Shown here one piece after another: positions 1 to 8,150 of a stretch of DNA of 64,000 nt. A program made the position numbers and the translations under genes. The stretch spans positions 8,060,001 through 8,124,000 of the forward strand of contig NZ_CP107819.1 in the NCBI RefSeq assembly GCF_036346295.1, given 5' to 3'. A model generated the notes under the pieces. It did no database searches and was not told the DNA's origin. It saw nothing but the letters and a program-made list of their open reading frames with translations. Each line of letters starts with the position of its first letter. Within the stretch, counting starts at the first letter, position 1. The DNA comes from Streptomyces sp. NBC_00536. Its GTDB lineage: Bacteria; Actinomycetota; Actinomycetes; Streptomycetales; Streptomycetaceae.

Positions 1-835
1 CGGTGCGAGGGTCCTGGCTGGGCTGCTCAAACCCCTCAAACCCCGTAAGCCCCGTAAGCCCCGCAAGCCCGAGGATCCCGCCCTCTTCGGCGGATGGCAG
101 ATGGTAGACGCCCGTGGTGTTGAGTGCCTCGTGCACCTTCGGCGTTGCCGCCTGGACGGCGATCTGCTCGATCTGTGTGGCGAACTCCGGATGGCCGCCC
201 CTCCCGGTGAACCCTGTGATCTGCAGGGGCTCGACGTTCCCCTCGGCCCCGACCCGGACGGTGAAGCCGGGGCTGCTGCTGAGGCTGCCGCGGTTGTCCT
301 CGACCCTGGTGACCTGGTCCCATCGGACCCATCGGACCCATCGTTCGTCGTGACCGTCGCGCGTGCGGGTGGTGTAGCACAGGGCGTGGGTGTAGAGGTC
401 GACTCTTCCGCCGCCCAGGAGCTCCCCGGAACTTTCTTCCAGCTCGCCGGGGTCCGCCGGGCGCAGCCACCGGTCCTGGGCGGCACGCGCGCGTTCCTCG
501 GCGGCAGACCGGCGACGCGCGGCCACGTCCTGCACGTCCTCGGTCGCGGTACGCACGGCGAACCCTGCCGCACCGATGATGACGACCCCGCCGATGACCG
601 ACGTGATCAGCTGCTTGTTGTGCCGGTTCTCCGCGTCCTTGGCCTCGATGTCGGCGTAGCCGTACGCGCCGGAGGCACCGACGCAGGTGTCGCCCGGGCC
701 CATCTTCTTGCCGGCGCACTCCTTGGCCCCCTCACCCCAGTCGGCAGTGAACCCGAACAAGATGATGAACACTCCGATGATGGCCAAGACCAGCGGCTTG
801 GCGTACCTGCCCACAGCGCTTCCCCCGTTCGCCAC
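1..835 (-). CDS. Membrane protein with PH-like cytoplasmic domain (3' end outside window)
   Basis: The reading frame opens at a GTG at 833-835 and stays open to the window edge, so at least 278 residues are present and the C-terminus is missing. Two hydrophobic segments (about residues 12-30 and 75-93) flank a short loop with two cysteines. The following soluble part contains a stretch rich in Trp, Arg and Val (LYTHALCYTTRTRDG, then WVRWDQVTRVED) that resembles the beta-strand pattern of bacterial PH-like DUF6585 proteins. The visible end has a Gly-Leu-Thr repeat from a CCCCGTAAG DNA repeat. It is divergent from the acetyltransferase gene. The role is unknown; the DUF6585 resemblance is from memory only. 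Confidence 0.7.
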   Translation of the reverse strand, partial: MANGGSAVGRYAKPLVLAIIGVFIILFGFTADWGEGAKECAGKKMGPGDTCVGASGAYGYADIEAKDAENRHNKQLITSVIGGVVIIGAAGFAVRTATEDVQDVAARRRSAAEERARAAQDRWLRPADPGELEESSGELLGGGRVDLYTHALCYTTRTRDGHDERWVRWVRWDQVTRVEDNRGSLSSSPGFTVRVGAEGNVEPLQITGFTGRGGHPEFATQIEQIAVQAATPKVHEALNTTGVYHLPSAEEGGILGLAGLTGLTGFEGFEQPSQDPRT

Positions 836-956
836 ACCATCAGAGACCGTCCCCGGCGGTTATCGATCATCCGATCAACAGCCTTGCCCTGCAAGGGCAA
901 TGCGTTTGTGCACCCCGGCTTGACCTCAAGCCAGGTCGAGGGACGAAGATTGGATC

Positions 957-1931
957 ATGGACATCCAGCCGACCGACACCGGGGGCGCCTCGGCCACCCC
1001 GGCCACCGCCCCCAGCCCGACCGACCACCGGCCCGACCGGTGGTCCGGCGAACTCCTCGACCTCGACGCCTATCTGGCCCGGATCGGTTACGACGGGCCC
1101 CTTGAGCCCACCCTCAAGGTCCTGCACGGCCTCCAGCGCGCCCACACCACCGGTATCCCCTTCGAGAACGTCCACGCCGTGCTCGGCCGGGACCTGCCGC
1201 TCGACCTTCCCTCCATCGAGGCCCGCCTCGTCCGGGACCGCCGCGGCGGTTACTGCTTCGAGCACGTACTGCTCTTCGCGGCCGCGGTCGAACGCCTCGG
1301 GTTCCACGTCACCGGCATGATCGGCCGGGTCAGCCTCGGCGCCCCCAAGGTGCTGCCCGCCACCCACGGGCTGCTCGCCGTCACCGCCCGCGACGACGAC
1401 CGTCTGTGGCTGTGCGACGTCGGCTACGGGGCCGGCCCGCTCGGCCCGATCGAACTCGCCGACGGGGCCCACGTCGCGTACGACGGCTGGCGGCACCGAC
1501 TGGAGCGACGGCCCGGCGCGCACGGCATCGACCAGTGGTGGCTGTACCAGACCGCTCCCGGCGGCCCGTCCGGCCCGGACCACACCCCCGACCCTGAGGG
1601 CGTCGCGACCCCCTGGATCGACCGGCACACCTTCACCCTCACCGCCCAGTACCCGATCGACTACGTCGTCGGCAGCCACTTCGTGGGCACGCACCCGCGC
1701 TCCCCGTTCGTCCGTCGGCTGTTCGCTCAGCGCATGACCCCGGCCGCCCACCACCGCATCGACGACCTGACGCTCGTCACCACCCGCCCCGACGGGACGG
1801 ACACCACCGAGCTGATCGCCCCGGAGGCCCTGGACGGGACCCTGCGGGAGGTGTTCGGGATCGCGCTCACGGAGGAGGAACTCCGGGAGATCGCCGCCCG
1901 CCGGTCCGCGGCGGCAGCCCCCGGGGTCTGA
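957..1931 (+). CDS. nat: Arylamine N-acetyltransferase
   Basis: This 324-residue cytoplasmic enzyme should transfer acetyl groups from acetyl-CoA to arylamines or arylhydrazines by a ping-pong mechanism. The catalytic triad is complete: Cys100 in RGGYCFE, His137 in ATHGLL and Asp154 in LCDVGYG. The N-terminal 30 residues are a Pro/Ala/Thr-rich extension not usual for the family, so a later start is possible, although no better ribosome site is seen. In actinomycetes such enzymes either detoxify xenobiotics or release polyketide chains (for example the rifamycin amide synthase RifF). No polyketide genes are near, so detoxification or steroid catabolism is more likely here. It is a single-gene unit. 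Confidence 0.9.
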   Translation: MDIQPTDTGGASATPATAPSPTDHRPDRWSGELLDLDAYLARIGYDGPLEPTLKVLHGLQRAHTTGIPFENVHAVLGRDLPLDLPSIEARLVRDRRGGYCFEHVLLFAAAVERLGFHVTGMIGRVSLGAPKVLPATHGLLAVTARDDDRLWLCDVGYGAGPLGPIELADGAHVAYDGWRHRLERRPGAHGIDQWWLYQTAPGGPSGPDHTPDPEGVATPWIDRHTFTLTAQYPIDYVVGSHFVGTHPRSPFVRRLFAQRMTPAAHHRIDDLTLVTTRPDGTDTTELIAPEALDGTLREVFGIALTEEELREIAARRSAAAAPGV

Positions 1932-2021
1932 GCCACCGGTGTGCAGACTTGCAAACTTTACAATTTGATAGCATGGCTACGTTTTCATTGCTCCCCGTCC
2001 TCGACTCCAGAAACCGCGTGA

Positions 2022-2381
2022 ATGAGCGACAAGCTGCCCCCGTGTCCGAAGTGCTCCAGTGAGTACACCTACGAGATGAACGCACTGATGGTCTGCCCGG
2101 AGTGCGGCCACGAGTGGGTACCCGCCGAGAGCGCCGGAGGCGAGGGCGACGTCACCGGGGAACGGGTCGTCAAGGACGCCGTCGGCAACGTGCTGAACGA
2201 CGGCGACAGCGTGACCGTCGTCAAGGCCCTGAAGGTCAAGGGCAACCCTTCGGGCATCAAGGCGGGCACCAAGGTCCGCAACATCCGCCTGATCGACGGT
2301 GTCGACGGCCACGACATCGACTGCCGGATCGAGGGCTTCGGCGCCATGCAGCTCAAGTCGAGCGTGGTCAAGAAGGCCTGA
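2022..2381 (+). CDS. yjdM: PhnA/YjdM-type zinc-ribbon protein
   Basis: The 119-residue product begins with a zinc ribbon ([11 protein letters not shown], then VCPECGHEW) followed by the compact beta-barrel of the PhnA/YjdM family, including the conserved [15 protein letters not shown] and [18 protein letters not shown] stretches. Length matches the family. Despite the historical name 'alkylphosphonate uptake protein', this protein is not a phosphonate enzyme and its exact role is unknown. The upstream 80 bases are unusually AT-rich for this genome (AAACTTTACAATTTGATAGC near 1953-1972) and may hold the promoter. It is monocistronic; the neighbouring gene is convergent. Confidence 0.88.
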   Translation: MSDKLPPCPKCSSEYTYEMNALMVCPECGHEWVPAESAGGEGDVTGERVVKDAVGNVLNDGDSVTVVKALKVKGNPSGIKAGTKVRNIRLIDGVDGHDIDCRIEGFGAMQLKSSVVKKA

Positions 2382-2412
2382 CCGCCGACGTCGGGACCTC
2401 AGCGAACCGGGT

Positions 2413-3372
2413 TCACCACCGGGCGCGCAGTACACCGTCGCTGTCGGGCAGGGTGGCGCGGAGCAGCGGGCGGCATTCGTCGAGGGACAAGGGCAAGGCG
2501 CAGGCCGCCCGCGCGTCGGTCACCAGGGCGGCGAGTTCTTCGTACTCGGTCTTGTTGACGAAGGCGTGGCTGATCGTCCCGTCCTGCGCCTCCCATACGA
2601 ACTCCACGTCGCCCTCCTCCGGCAGCGCGGCGAGGACCGCCGCGACGTCGGGGGTCAGGTCGGGCCAGACGCTCAGGAGGGCGCGCGGGGTGAGACCGGT
2701 GCGCACGGTGTCGAGGTTGTCCGGCGTGAGGCGGTGCCAGCGCGCGGCATTGCGGACGTAGGCCTCCCCCAGGAGCACGGTCCGCCGTGCGGCCAGCTCC
2801 GCGCGTACACGCGCCCAGAAGTCCTCGCCGGCCGGCTCCACGACCTCCGTCTCGTCCGTGTCGTCGTACTCCGCCGCGTAGGGCGAGGCCGTCAGCGGTT
2901 CCGGGAAGAGGCCGAGTGCCCGCGTACGGGCCACGGCGTCCGTGCAGGGCCGGTCGCTGCCCACGAACACGTACTGGTCCCACCCGACGTGCACCGTGAA
3001 CGTGTCGCCCACCTCCAGACGGCACCAGGCGCCCTGGTCGCGGAGCATGGCCCGGACCAGCTCCAGGGCGACCGGCAGGGAGACCTCGGCCCCGTCGTGG
3101 TAGCCCGTCAGGTCGGCCGGGAAGAGCCCGCCGAGGCCGTGTCCCTCGACCGACGGCTCCCCACCGAAGTGGACGAAGCCGGTGACCGAGGGCTCACGGA
3201 TCTCCAGCCGCTCGATGCCCGAATCCTCCGCGAAGGCGGCGATCGCCGCCAGGTACGCCGCCTCGACCGGCCCGTGGTCACTGACCGAATCCTCGGCCCC
3301 GGTGTAGCAGCCGCTCGCGTCGCGATCGGCGGGGTCGTACTTGGTGATCCGGTGGACGAAGGACGGCGGCAC
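2413..3372 (-). CDS. Conserved actinomycete protein of unknown function
   Basis: The 319-residue acidic protein starts MPPSFVHRITKYDPADRD. I recognise the opening from Streptomyces proteins that are often auto-labelled 'RNA-binding', but no RNA-binding motif is visible. The C-terminal third (from about residue 225) has helices with TPDVAAVLAALPEEGDVEF and a conserved basic-acidic patch. No signal peptide or membrane segment is seen. It is the last gene of a same-strand run after the flagellin gene, separated by about 80 bases that contain an 8-bp tandem repeat, so co-transcription is possible but not shown. Confidence 0.75.
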   Translation of the reverse strand: MPPSFVHRITKYDPADRDASGCYTGAEDSVSDHGPVEAAYLAAIAAFAEDSGIERLEIREPSVTGFVHFGGEPSVEGHGLGGLFPADLTGYHDGAEVSLPVALELVRAMLRDQGAWCRLEVGDTFTVHVGWDQYVFVGSDRPCTDAVARTRALGLFPEPLTASPYAAEYDDTDETEVVEPAGEDFWARVRAELAARRTVLLGEAYVRNAARWHRLTPDNLDTVRTGLTPRALLSVWPDLTPDVAAVLAALPEEGDVEFVWEAQDGTISHAFVNKTEYEELAALVTDARAACALPLSLDECRPLLRATLPDSDGVLRARW

Positions 3373-3386
3373 ACTGCTCCCTGGAT

Positions 3387-3432
3387 GGCCAGTTGGCCAG
3401 TTGGCCAGTTGGCCAGATGGCCAGATGGCCAG
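3387..3432. repeat. 8-bp tandem repeat, unit GGCCAGTT/GGCCAGAT
   Basis: Five full copies plus a partial sixth: three GGCCAGTT units followed by two GGCCAGAT units and GGCCAG. It lies just upstream of the 319-residue gene and downstream of the flagellin gene. Such a simple repeat can change copy number by slippage and alter spacing to a promoter or ribosome site; this is inference only. Confidence 0.85.
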
Positions 3433-3454
3433 CAGGGGTGCCGGCGTACGGTCG

Positions 3455-4399
3455 TCAGCCGAGTTGCTGGAGCAGGGGGAGGATGTTCTTCGGCTGGGCG
3501 TTGACCTGGGCGAGGACGGAGATTCCGGCCTGTTGGAGGATGCTGGCCTGGGTGTAGTTCGCGGTCTCCAGGGCGTAGTCGGTGGCCTCGATGCGCTCCC
3601 GGGCGGCGCTGAGGTTCACCACGCCGGTGTCCTGGGTGCGGATGTTCGACTCGAAGCGGTTCTCGAAGCGGTTCTCGAAGCGGTTCTGGACGGCGCCGAG
3701 GGTCGAGCGCAGGCTGGTGACCTCGACGAGGGCGGCGTCGATGGCGGAGAGCGGGTCGATGAGGACGGTGCCGGTGGTGACCGCGTCGGCTTTGTCGATG
3801 GTCGCGCTCTGGCCGTCCGCGTCCACGTAGATGACCTTGAGGGGGTCGGCTTCGTCGGTGAAGGCAAGGGTCTTGGAGACGTCGTACGACTCCAGGCCGA
3901 GGGTGTCGACGTTCAGCGTCTTCATGGCGACGGCGATGACGTCGCCATCGTTGGCTCCGGTCTGGAAGTTCATGCTGGTGTTCTTGGCCAGCACCTTGAT
4001 GCCATTGAACTGGGTCTGCGCCGAGATCGTGTCGATGGCCTCCAGACGCTGTGCGACCTCCTGCTGGATGGCTTGCCGGTCGGTGACGGCGTAGATGCCG
4101 TTGGCAGCCTGCACGGTCAGCGTGCGGATCCGCTGGAGGTTGTTCGTGACCTCCTTGAGCGCTCCCTCGGTGGTCTGTGCGAGGGAGATGGCGTCGTTGC
4201 TGTTGCGGGAGGCCTGGACGGATCCGTTGATCTGGGTGGTCATCCGGTCGGAGATGGCCAGTCCGGCGGCATCGTCCTTGGAGGAGTTGACGCGCTTGCC
4301 GGCCGCGAGCCGTTCGGCGGCGCCGGTCATCGCCAGGCCCGTGATGTTCAGGTAGTTCTGCGTGGTGAGCGACATGATGTTGGTGTTGAGCGTCAGCAT
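3455..4399 (-). CDS. Flagellin (orphan)
   Basis: The 314-residue product has both conserved flagellin ends. The N-terminal D0/D1 helices (residues 3-140) carry LNTNIMSLTTQNYLN, RLAAGKRVNSSKDDAAGLAI, NSNDAISLAQTTEGAL and NNLQRIRTLTVQAANG. The C-terminal D1/D0 helices carry LSAARERIEATDYALETA and ILQQAGISVLAQVNAQPKN. The variable domain between them is short (about 90 residues). No export signal is expected, because flagellins leave through the flagellar type III apparatus; no such gene is in the window. The motif NRFE, normally single, is present three times in a row near residues 238-250. It follows a YidB-like gene by 72 bases on the same strand. Streptomyces-type organisms are non-motile, so a filament role is doubtful; a structural or secreted-protein role is open. 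Confidence 0.92.
   Translation of the reverse strand: MLTLNTNIMSLTTQNYLNITGLAMTGAAERLAAGKRVNSSKDDAAGLAISDRMTTQINGSVQASRNSNDAISLAQTTEGALKEVTNNLQRIRTLTVQAANGIYAVTDRQAIQQEVAQRLEAIDTISAQTQFNGIKVLAKNTSMNFQTGANDGDVIAVAMKTLNVDTLGLESYDVSKTLAFTDEADPLKVIYVDADGQSATIDKADAVTTGTVLIDPLSAIDAALVEVTSLRSTLGAVQNRFENRFENRFESNIRTQDTGVVNLSAARERIEATDYALETANYTQASILQQAGISVLAQVNAQPKNILPLLQQLG
3651..3686 (-). repeat. 12-bp in-frame triplication inside the flagellin gene
   Basis: The unit TCGAAGCGGTTC (plus strand) occurs three times without interruption. It encodes Asn-Arg-Phe-Glu repeats in the C-terminal D1 helix, exactly where typical flagellins have one RFES motif. The array adds eight residues to a helix whose register is normally strictly conserved. 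Confidence 0.95.
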
Positions 4400-4471
4400 G
4401 TGATCGTCCCCAATGGGTGGTCTGTGCGGCTGTCGGCAGAAGGACAGGAGGACAGGAGGGCTGGAGGAGCG

Positions 4472-5116
4472 CTACGCGGGCGCGTCGGTCACGGCCACGT
4501 CGGTCACGTCGGTCACGGTCACCTCGTCCTGGGCCAGGAGGAGCCGCAGGAGGTCCGGGTCGACCCAGCCGTTCGGGGAGATCGCGTCGATGAACCCGGG
4601 CAGGACGCGCGTCAGCTCCGTGACGACCTCGGCCTTCTCCCACCCGCGCATCTCGGCCAGGGCGGCGAGCGTGTCGTCGCCGAGCGCCTGGGTCACCTGC
4701 TCCTCGGTGAGCGGTTCGTTGGGCCCGGCGCCGAGCCAGGAGGAAGTCTGCGGCAGGGCCGTGGCCAGGGCGAAAGCCTCGCTTTCGATCCGCTCGGCGG
4801 CCCAGTCCTCCTCCGGGGTCAGGTCCGCGATGCGCGCCGCGGACCGGAACAGCTCGATGGTCTCGGCCGGAATGGCGTCCACGAGTGCGGGAATCTCCTC
4901 GGCGAGCGCGGCCGCCGCCTCCGTCTCGCTCACCTGGGCCAGTTCGGCCAGCGCGGGCAGCATGCCGGTGGGCGCCGCGGCGGAGACCTCCTCGCCGGTC
5001 AGCGGCTCGTTGGCACCGCCGCCCGTCCACGAGTCGAACTTGCCCGCCGTGGCGGGGGACGCCGCCAGGGCCGTCAGCAACTGGCCCAGCACCGGGGTGA
5101 CCGTGTTCTCATTCAT
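4472..5116 (-). CDS. Tandem YidB-like (DUF937) protein
   Basis: The 214-residue acidic protein contains two copies of the YidB/DUF937 unit: residues about 26-86 (FDSWTGGGANEPLT through EEIPALVDAIP) and about 124-184 (SSWLGAGPNEPLTEEQVTQAL through VLPGFIDAISPNG). E. coli YidB has one such unit; its function is unknown. There is no signal peptide or membrane helix; the tail is a Val-Thr-Asp repeat. It lies directly upstream of the flagellin gene on the same strand and probably shares its transcript. That pairing suggests a common process, such as chaperoning or partitioning of the flagellin-like subunit, but this is inference. Confidence 0.82.
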   Translation of the reverse strand: MNENTVTPVLGQLLTALAASPATAGKFDSWTGGGANEPLTGEEVSAAAPTGMLPALAELAQVSETEAAAALAEEIPALVDAIPAETIELFRSAARIADLTPEEDWAAERIESEAFALATALPQTSSWLGAGPNEPLTEEQVTQALGDDTLAALAEMRGWEKAEVVTELTRVLPGFIDAISPNGWVDPDLLRLLLAQDEVTVTDVTDVAVTDAPA

Positions 5117-5214
5117 CGAGCTCCTCAGGAATGATCTTGCCTGGAACTCGTGACGCTACCGAACGGAGCGAGATGACAACAGCGCGTTAATCGGCCACTG
5201 CAGCCCAGGTGTCG

Positions 5215-6366
5215 TTACGGCACGGAGACCGGGGTCGGGTCTCGCCAGATGTCCATCGGGACGGCGCGGACCGCGCGTCCGTCCGCGTCGAGGATCCGGC
5301 CCATCCGCTTCACGGTGCGCAGTGAGACGCGGCGCTCGGCCACCCGCAGGTCAGGGAACCTGCGGGCGAGAGTGGCTTCCAGCCGCTGTACGTCGGCCAG
5401 TGAGCGCTGCCAGACGGAGAGGATGAGGTTGTGCCGGCCGGTGACGGCCACGCACAACCGGATCTCGGGGAGTCGGGCGAGCTGGGGGCCGACCTCGTCG
5501 AGCCGGTCCGGGGGAAGGTCGGCCCGGAAGGTGGCCAGGACCGGCCGCCCGGCGTCGCGGGCGGCGATCTCGCAGCGGAAGCGGATCGCGTCGGAAGCGG
5601 CCAGCCGGTTGAGGCGGCGGCGCAGCGTGGTCGGGCTGAGCCCGGTGGCGGCGGCCAGCTCGGCTTGGTCGAGGCGGCCGTCTACTCCCAGCCTGATGAG
5701 CAGCTGCCGGTCTTCTTCCCGGACTTCGGCCCGTAGTCCGACTCCGGATGGTGTCCCGTTGCCCGCGTTGCCCGCATTGCCCGCGTGGTGGTCGTCGTGC
5801 AGTTCCTCGCGCTGGGCGGGGTCCAGCGAGTCCAGCCGCCAGCGGATCCCCTCGGCGTAGAAGCGGGTCGCCAGGTGGACGTGTACGGCGGTGACCCCGG
5901 GAAGCCGGCCGAGCCGTTCGGCGGTGTACCGGGAAACCATCGCCAGGTCGGTGAAGGCCGCGCTGACGACGAGATCGCAGCCCTGGGAGACGTGTTCGAT
6001 GCTCATCACGTGCGGGTCCTCGGCCAGTTCGTCGGCGATCTGCCGGAGCCGGTCGGGAGCGCAGTCGAGGTCCATGTAGGCGACGCATCCGCGGTCCTCG
6101 GGGTGCGGCAGACCGTAGGCGGTCACCCAGGCGATCCCGGCCTCCGAGAGCCGTCGCCAGCGGCGGGCGGCGGTGACCGGGCTGATCCCGAGGGTCTGGC
6201 CGAGCAGCGACCAGGGCGCCCGGGGACGCAGTTGCATCGCGTTCACCAGGGCGAGGTCCAGCTCGTCGACGGTCATGTCGGCCACGGTCGCGTCGTCCAC
6301 GGTCACGTCGGCGCCGGTCACGGTCGTCGGCTGCCGGTGGATTCGTTCATTGCATGGCCCTCTCAT
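5215..6366 (-). CDS. Double AsnC/Lrp-family transcriptional regulator
   Basis: The product (about 383 residues from the ATG at 6366) has two AsnC/Lrp halves in tandem: a winged helix near TVDELDLALVNAMQLRPRAP with a ligand-binding RAM-like region, then a second winged helix at REEDRQLLIRLGVDGRLDQ with its own RAM-like region ending in the RTVKRMGRIL stretch. A Gly-Asn-Ala linker (GNAGNAGNG) separates them. An in-frame ATG at 6417 exists but would put the start beyond an inverted repeat that is more likely an operator, so 6366 or the later Met of MTVDELDLAL is preferred. It is divergent from an M20 amidohydrolase, the probable target. The ligand may be the amino-acid amide or peptide substrate of that enzyme. 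Confidence 0.86.
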   Translation of the reverse strand: MRGPCNERIHRQPTTVTGADVTVDDATVADMTVDELDLALVNAMQLRPRAPWSLLGQTLGISPVTAARRWRRLSEAGIAWVTAYGLPHPEDRGCVAYMDLDCAPDRLRQIADELAEDPHVMSIEHVSQGCDLVVSAAFTDLAMVSRYTAERLGRLPGVTAVHVHLATRFYAEGIRWRLDSLDPAQREELHDDHHAGNAGNAGNGTPSGVGLRAEVREEDRQLLIRLGVDGRLDQAELAAATGLSPTTLRRRLNRLAASDAIRFRCEIAARDAGRPVLATFRADLPPDRLDEVGPQLARLPEIRLCVAVTGRHNLILSVWQRSLADVQRLEATLARRFPDLRVAERRVSLRTVKRMGRILDADGRAVRAVPMDIWRDPTPVSVP

Positions 6367-6370
6367 GGCG

Positions 6371-6416
6371 TGATCCTGCGAAATCACGGGAAAACCCGCC
6401 GCAAGATCCAGGATCA
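6371..6416. promoter_or_regulatory. Inverted repeat, candidate Lrp-type operator
   Basis: TGATCCTG (6371-6378) is matched by CAGGATCA (6409-6416), and an inner palindrome CGGGAAAACCCG sits between them. The element fills the divergent gap between the AsnC/Lrp-type regulator and the M20 amidohydrolase, so autoregulation and control of the enzyme are plausible. Confidence 0.6.
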
Positions 6417-6452
6417 CGGAACAAGATCGCTCTGCACAAGTTGGAGGTACCC

Positions 6453-7640
6453 GTGTCCCTGCACGACGACGCTCTCGCTCTGGCCCCGGACCTGGTCCGG
6501 CTCCGCCACGACCTCCACCGGTTCCCCGAGCTGGGCCTCGCCCTCCCGCGCACCCAGGAGCGGGTGCTGAAAGCTCTCGACGGACTGCCGCTGGAGGTGA
6601 GCCAGGGCTCCGCGCTGAGTTCGGTCACCGCGGTGCTGCGCGGCGGGCGGCCGGGGCCGGCGGTGCTGTTGCGCGCCGACATGGACGGGCTGCCGGTCAT
6701 CGAGAAGGCCCCGCTGCCGTTCGCCGCCGACAACGGCGCCATGCACGCCTGCGGACACGACCTGCACACCGCCATGCTCGCGGGCGCCGCACACCTGCTG
6801 GCCGCCCGGCGGGAGCAGCTCCATGGCGACGTGGTCTTCATGTTCCAGCCCGGCGAGGAAGGCTGGGACGGCGCGGGAGCCATGCTCGCCGAGGGCGTGC
6901 TGGACGCGGCGGGCAGCCGCCCGGTCGCCGCGTACGCCCTGCACGTGGCGTCGAGCATGCCGCACGGGGAGTTCAGCTCCCGGCGCGGGCCGATCCTCGC
7001 CGCCTCCGACGCGCTGAACGTCACCGTCCACGGTGCGGGCGGCCACGGCTCGACGCCGCATCGGGCCAAGGACCCCATCCCGGCGGCCTGCGAGATGGTC
7101 ACCGCTCTGCAGACCATGGTGACCCGCCGCTTCGACGTGTTCGACCCGGTGGTGGTCACCGTAGGACTCCTCCAGGCCGGCACCCAGCGCAACATCATCC
7201 CCGAGACCGCCCACTTCGAGGCGACCGTACGCACCTTCTCCGCCGAGGCGCGGTCCAAGGTCGCCGACACCGTGGTGGAACTGGTCCGCGCCGTCGCGGC
7301 CGCCCACGGCCTGCAGGCGGAGATCGAGTACGTTCCCGGTTACCCGGTGACCGTGACCAATGGACCCGAGACCGACTTCCTGGCGGACACCGTCCGGGAG
7401 GTCTTCGGCGAGGAGCGCTACCGGACGATGGCCAACCCGCTGACCGGGGCGGAGGACTTCTCCCGGGTGCTCGACGCCGTCCCGGGATCGTTCGCGTGGC
7501 TCGGCGCCGCCCCGAAGGGGACGACCGACCCCGACGACCTGCCGCTCAACCACTCGCCGTACGCGGAGTTCGACGACGCGGTGCTCCCCGATGGAGCCGC
7601 GCTCTACGCCGAACTCGCCACCCGCCGCCTCGCGGCCTGA
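6453..7640 (+). CDS. M20-family metallo-amidohydrolase
   Basis: The 395-residue cytoplasmic enzyme should hydrolyse N-acyl amino acids or similar amides using a binuclear metal site. Conserved pieces are LRADMDGLPV, the metal-binding MHACGHDLHTAM, FQPGEEGWDGAGAML with the catalytic Glu pair, and GGHGSTPHRAKDP in the lid domain. The GTG at 6453 is chosen because GGAGG lies six bases upstream; a further upstream ATG (6354) would overlap the operator. It is divergent from the AsnC/Lrp-type gene and is followed after 47 bases by a SnoaL-like gene on the same strand, probably one operon. Aminoacylase and indole-acetyl-amino-acid hydrolase are the likeliest substrate classes. Confidence 0.9.
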   Translation: MSLHDDALALAPDLVRLRHDLHRFPELGLALPRTQERVLKALDGLPLEVSQGSALSSVTAVLRGGRPGPAVLLRADMDGLPVIEKAPLPFAADNGAMHACGHDLHTAMLAGAAHLLAARREQLHGDVVFMFQPGEEGWDGAGAMLAEGVLDAAGSRPVAAYALHVASSMPHGEFSSRRGPILAASDALNVTVHGAGGHGSTPHRAKDPIPAACEMVTALQTMVTRRFDVFDPVVVTVGLLQAGTQRNIIPETAHFEATVRTFSAEARSKVADTVVELVRAVAAAHGLQAEIEYVPGYPVTVTNGPETDFLADTVREVFGEERYRTMANPLTGAEDFSRVLDAVPGSFAWLGAAPKGTTDPDDLPLNHSPYAEFDDAVLPDGAALYAELATRRLAA

Positions 7641-7687
7641 CTCCTCACCCCTCACCTTTCACCCCAAGGGAAGAAACGATCAAGCAC

Positions 7688-8038
7688 ATGACCAAGCCCA
7701 AGACCGAACCCATGACCGAACCGCGCGACGTGGTCGAGCAGCAGATCACCGCCTACAACAGCCACGACATCGACGCCTTCGTCGCCACCTACGCCGAGGA
7801 CGTCACGGTCCACCGAGCCGACGGCAGCCAGCTGCGGGGCCGACAGGCTCTGCGTGACAGGTACGCCGGACAGTTCACCGAAGGCCGCTGCCGGGCGGAG
7901 ATCGTGGGACGGCTCACCGAAGGCGACTGGGTGGTCGACCACGAAATCGCCCACGGCCTGGCCGACGACCCGGTCCGCGTCCTGGTGGCCTACCGAGTGC
8001 GCGAAGGCCTCATCGACCGCGTCGACTTCCTCAGCTGA
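7688..8038 (+). CDS. SnoaL/NTF2-like protein
   Basis: The 116-residue product has the small alpha+beta cone fold of the NTF2/SnoaL group: an N-terminal helix with EQQITAYNSHDIDAFVATYA, the acidic DVTVHRADG strand, GRQALRDRYAGQF and a C-terminal strand pair. Proteins like this act as isomerases, steroid-type binding proteins or have no known activity. A polar repeated start (TKPKTEPMTEP) gives two possible Met starts; the first is used. AAGGGA lies about 17 bases upstream, a weak spacing. It is downstream of the M20 amidohydrolase and likely co-transcribed. Confidence 0.8.
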   Translation: MTKPKTEPMTEPRDVVEQQITAYNSHDIDAFVATYAEDVTVHRADGSQLRGRQALRDRYAGQFTEGRCRAEIVGRLTEGDWVVDHEIAHGLADDPVRVLVAYRVREGLIDRVDFLS

Positions 8039-8076
8039 ACAGCTGAGCAGCGCGGGAAGTGCACGTCCGCAGCTGC

Positions 8077-8107
8077 TTGACCTCATGTTTGGTTGAGGTT
8101 CTAAGTT
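8077..8107 (+). promoter_or_regulatory. MerR/SoxR-type promoter-operator
   Basis: TTGACC (-35) and TAAGTT (-10) are separated by 19 bases, the stretched spacing typical of promoters activated by MerR-family proteins. Between them lies the dyad CCTCATGTTTGGTTGAGG, which matches 14 of 18 positions of the known SoxR box CCTCAAGTTAACTTGAGG. It precedes the MarR-like gene at 8151. No MerR-family gene is in the window, so the activator would act from elsewhere. Confidence 0.6.
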
Positions 8108-8150
8108 CGTTCTCGCCAGCCAAATTTCCCAAGATGGTGAGGACAGAACA

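Noticed and set aside
3108..5030. 640-codon open frame on the minus strand overlapping the flagellin and YidB-like genes
   Set aside because: Arg/His/Pro-rich translation typical of a wrong frame in high-GC DNA; the overlapping genes have clear family motifs.
6453..8038. Part of a polyketide cluster because of SnoaL-like and amidohydrolase genes
   Set aside because: No ketosynthase, carrier protein or tailoring set in the window.
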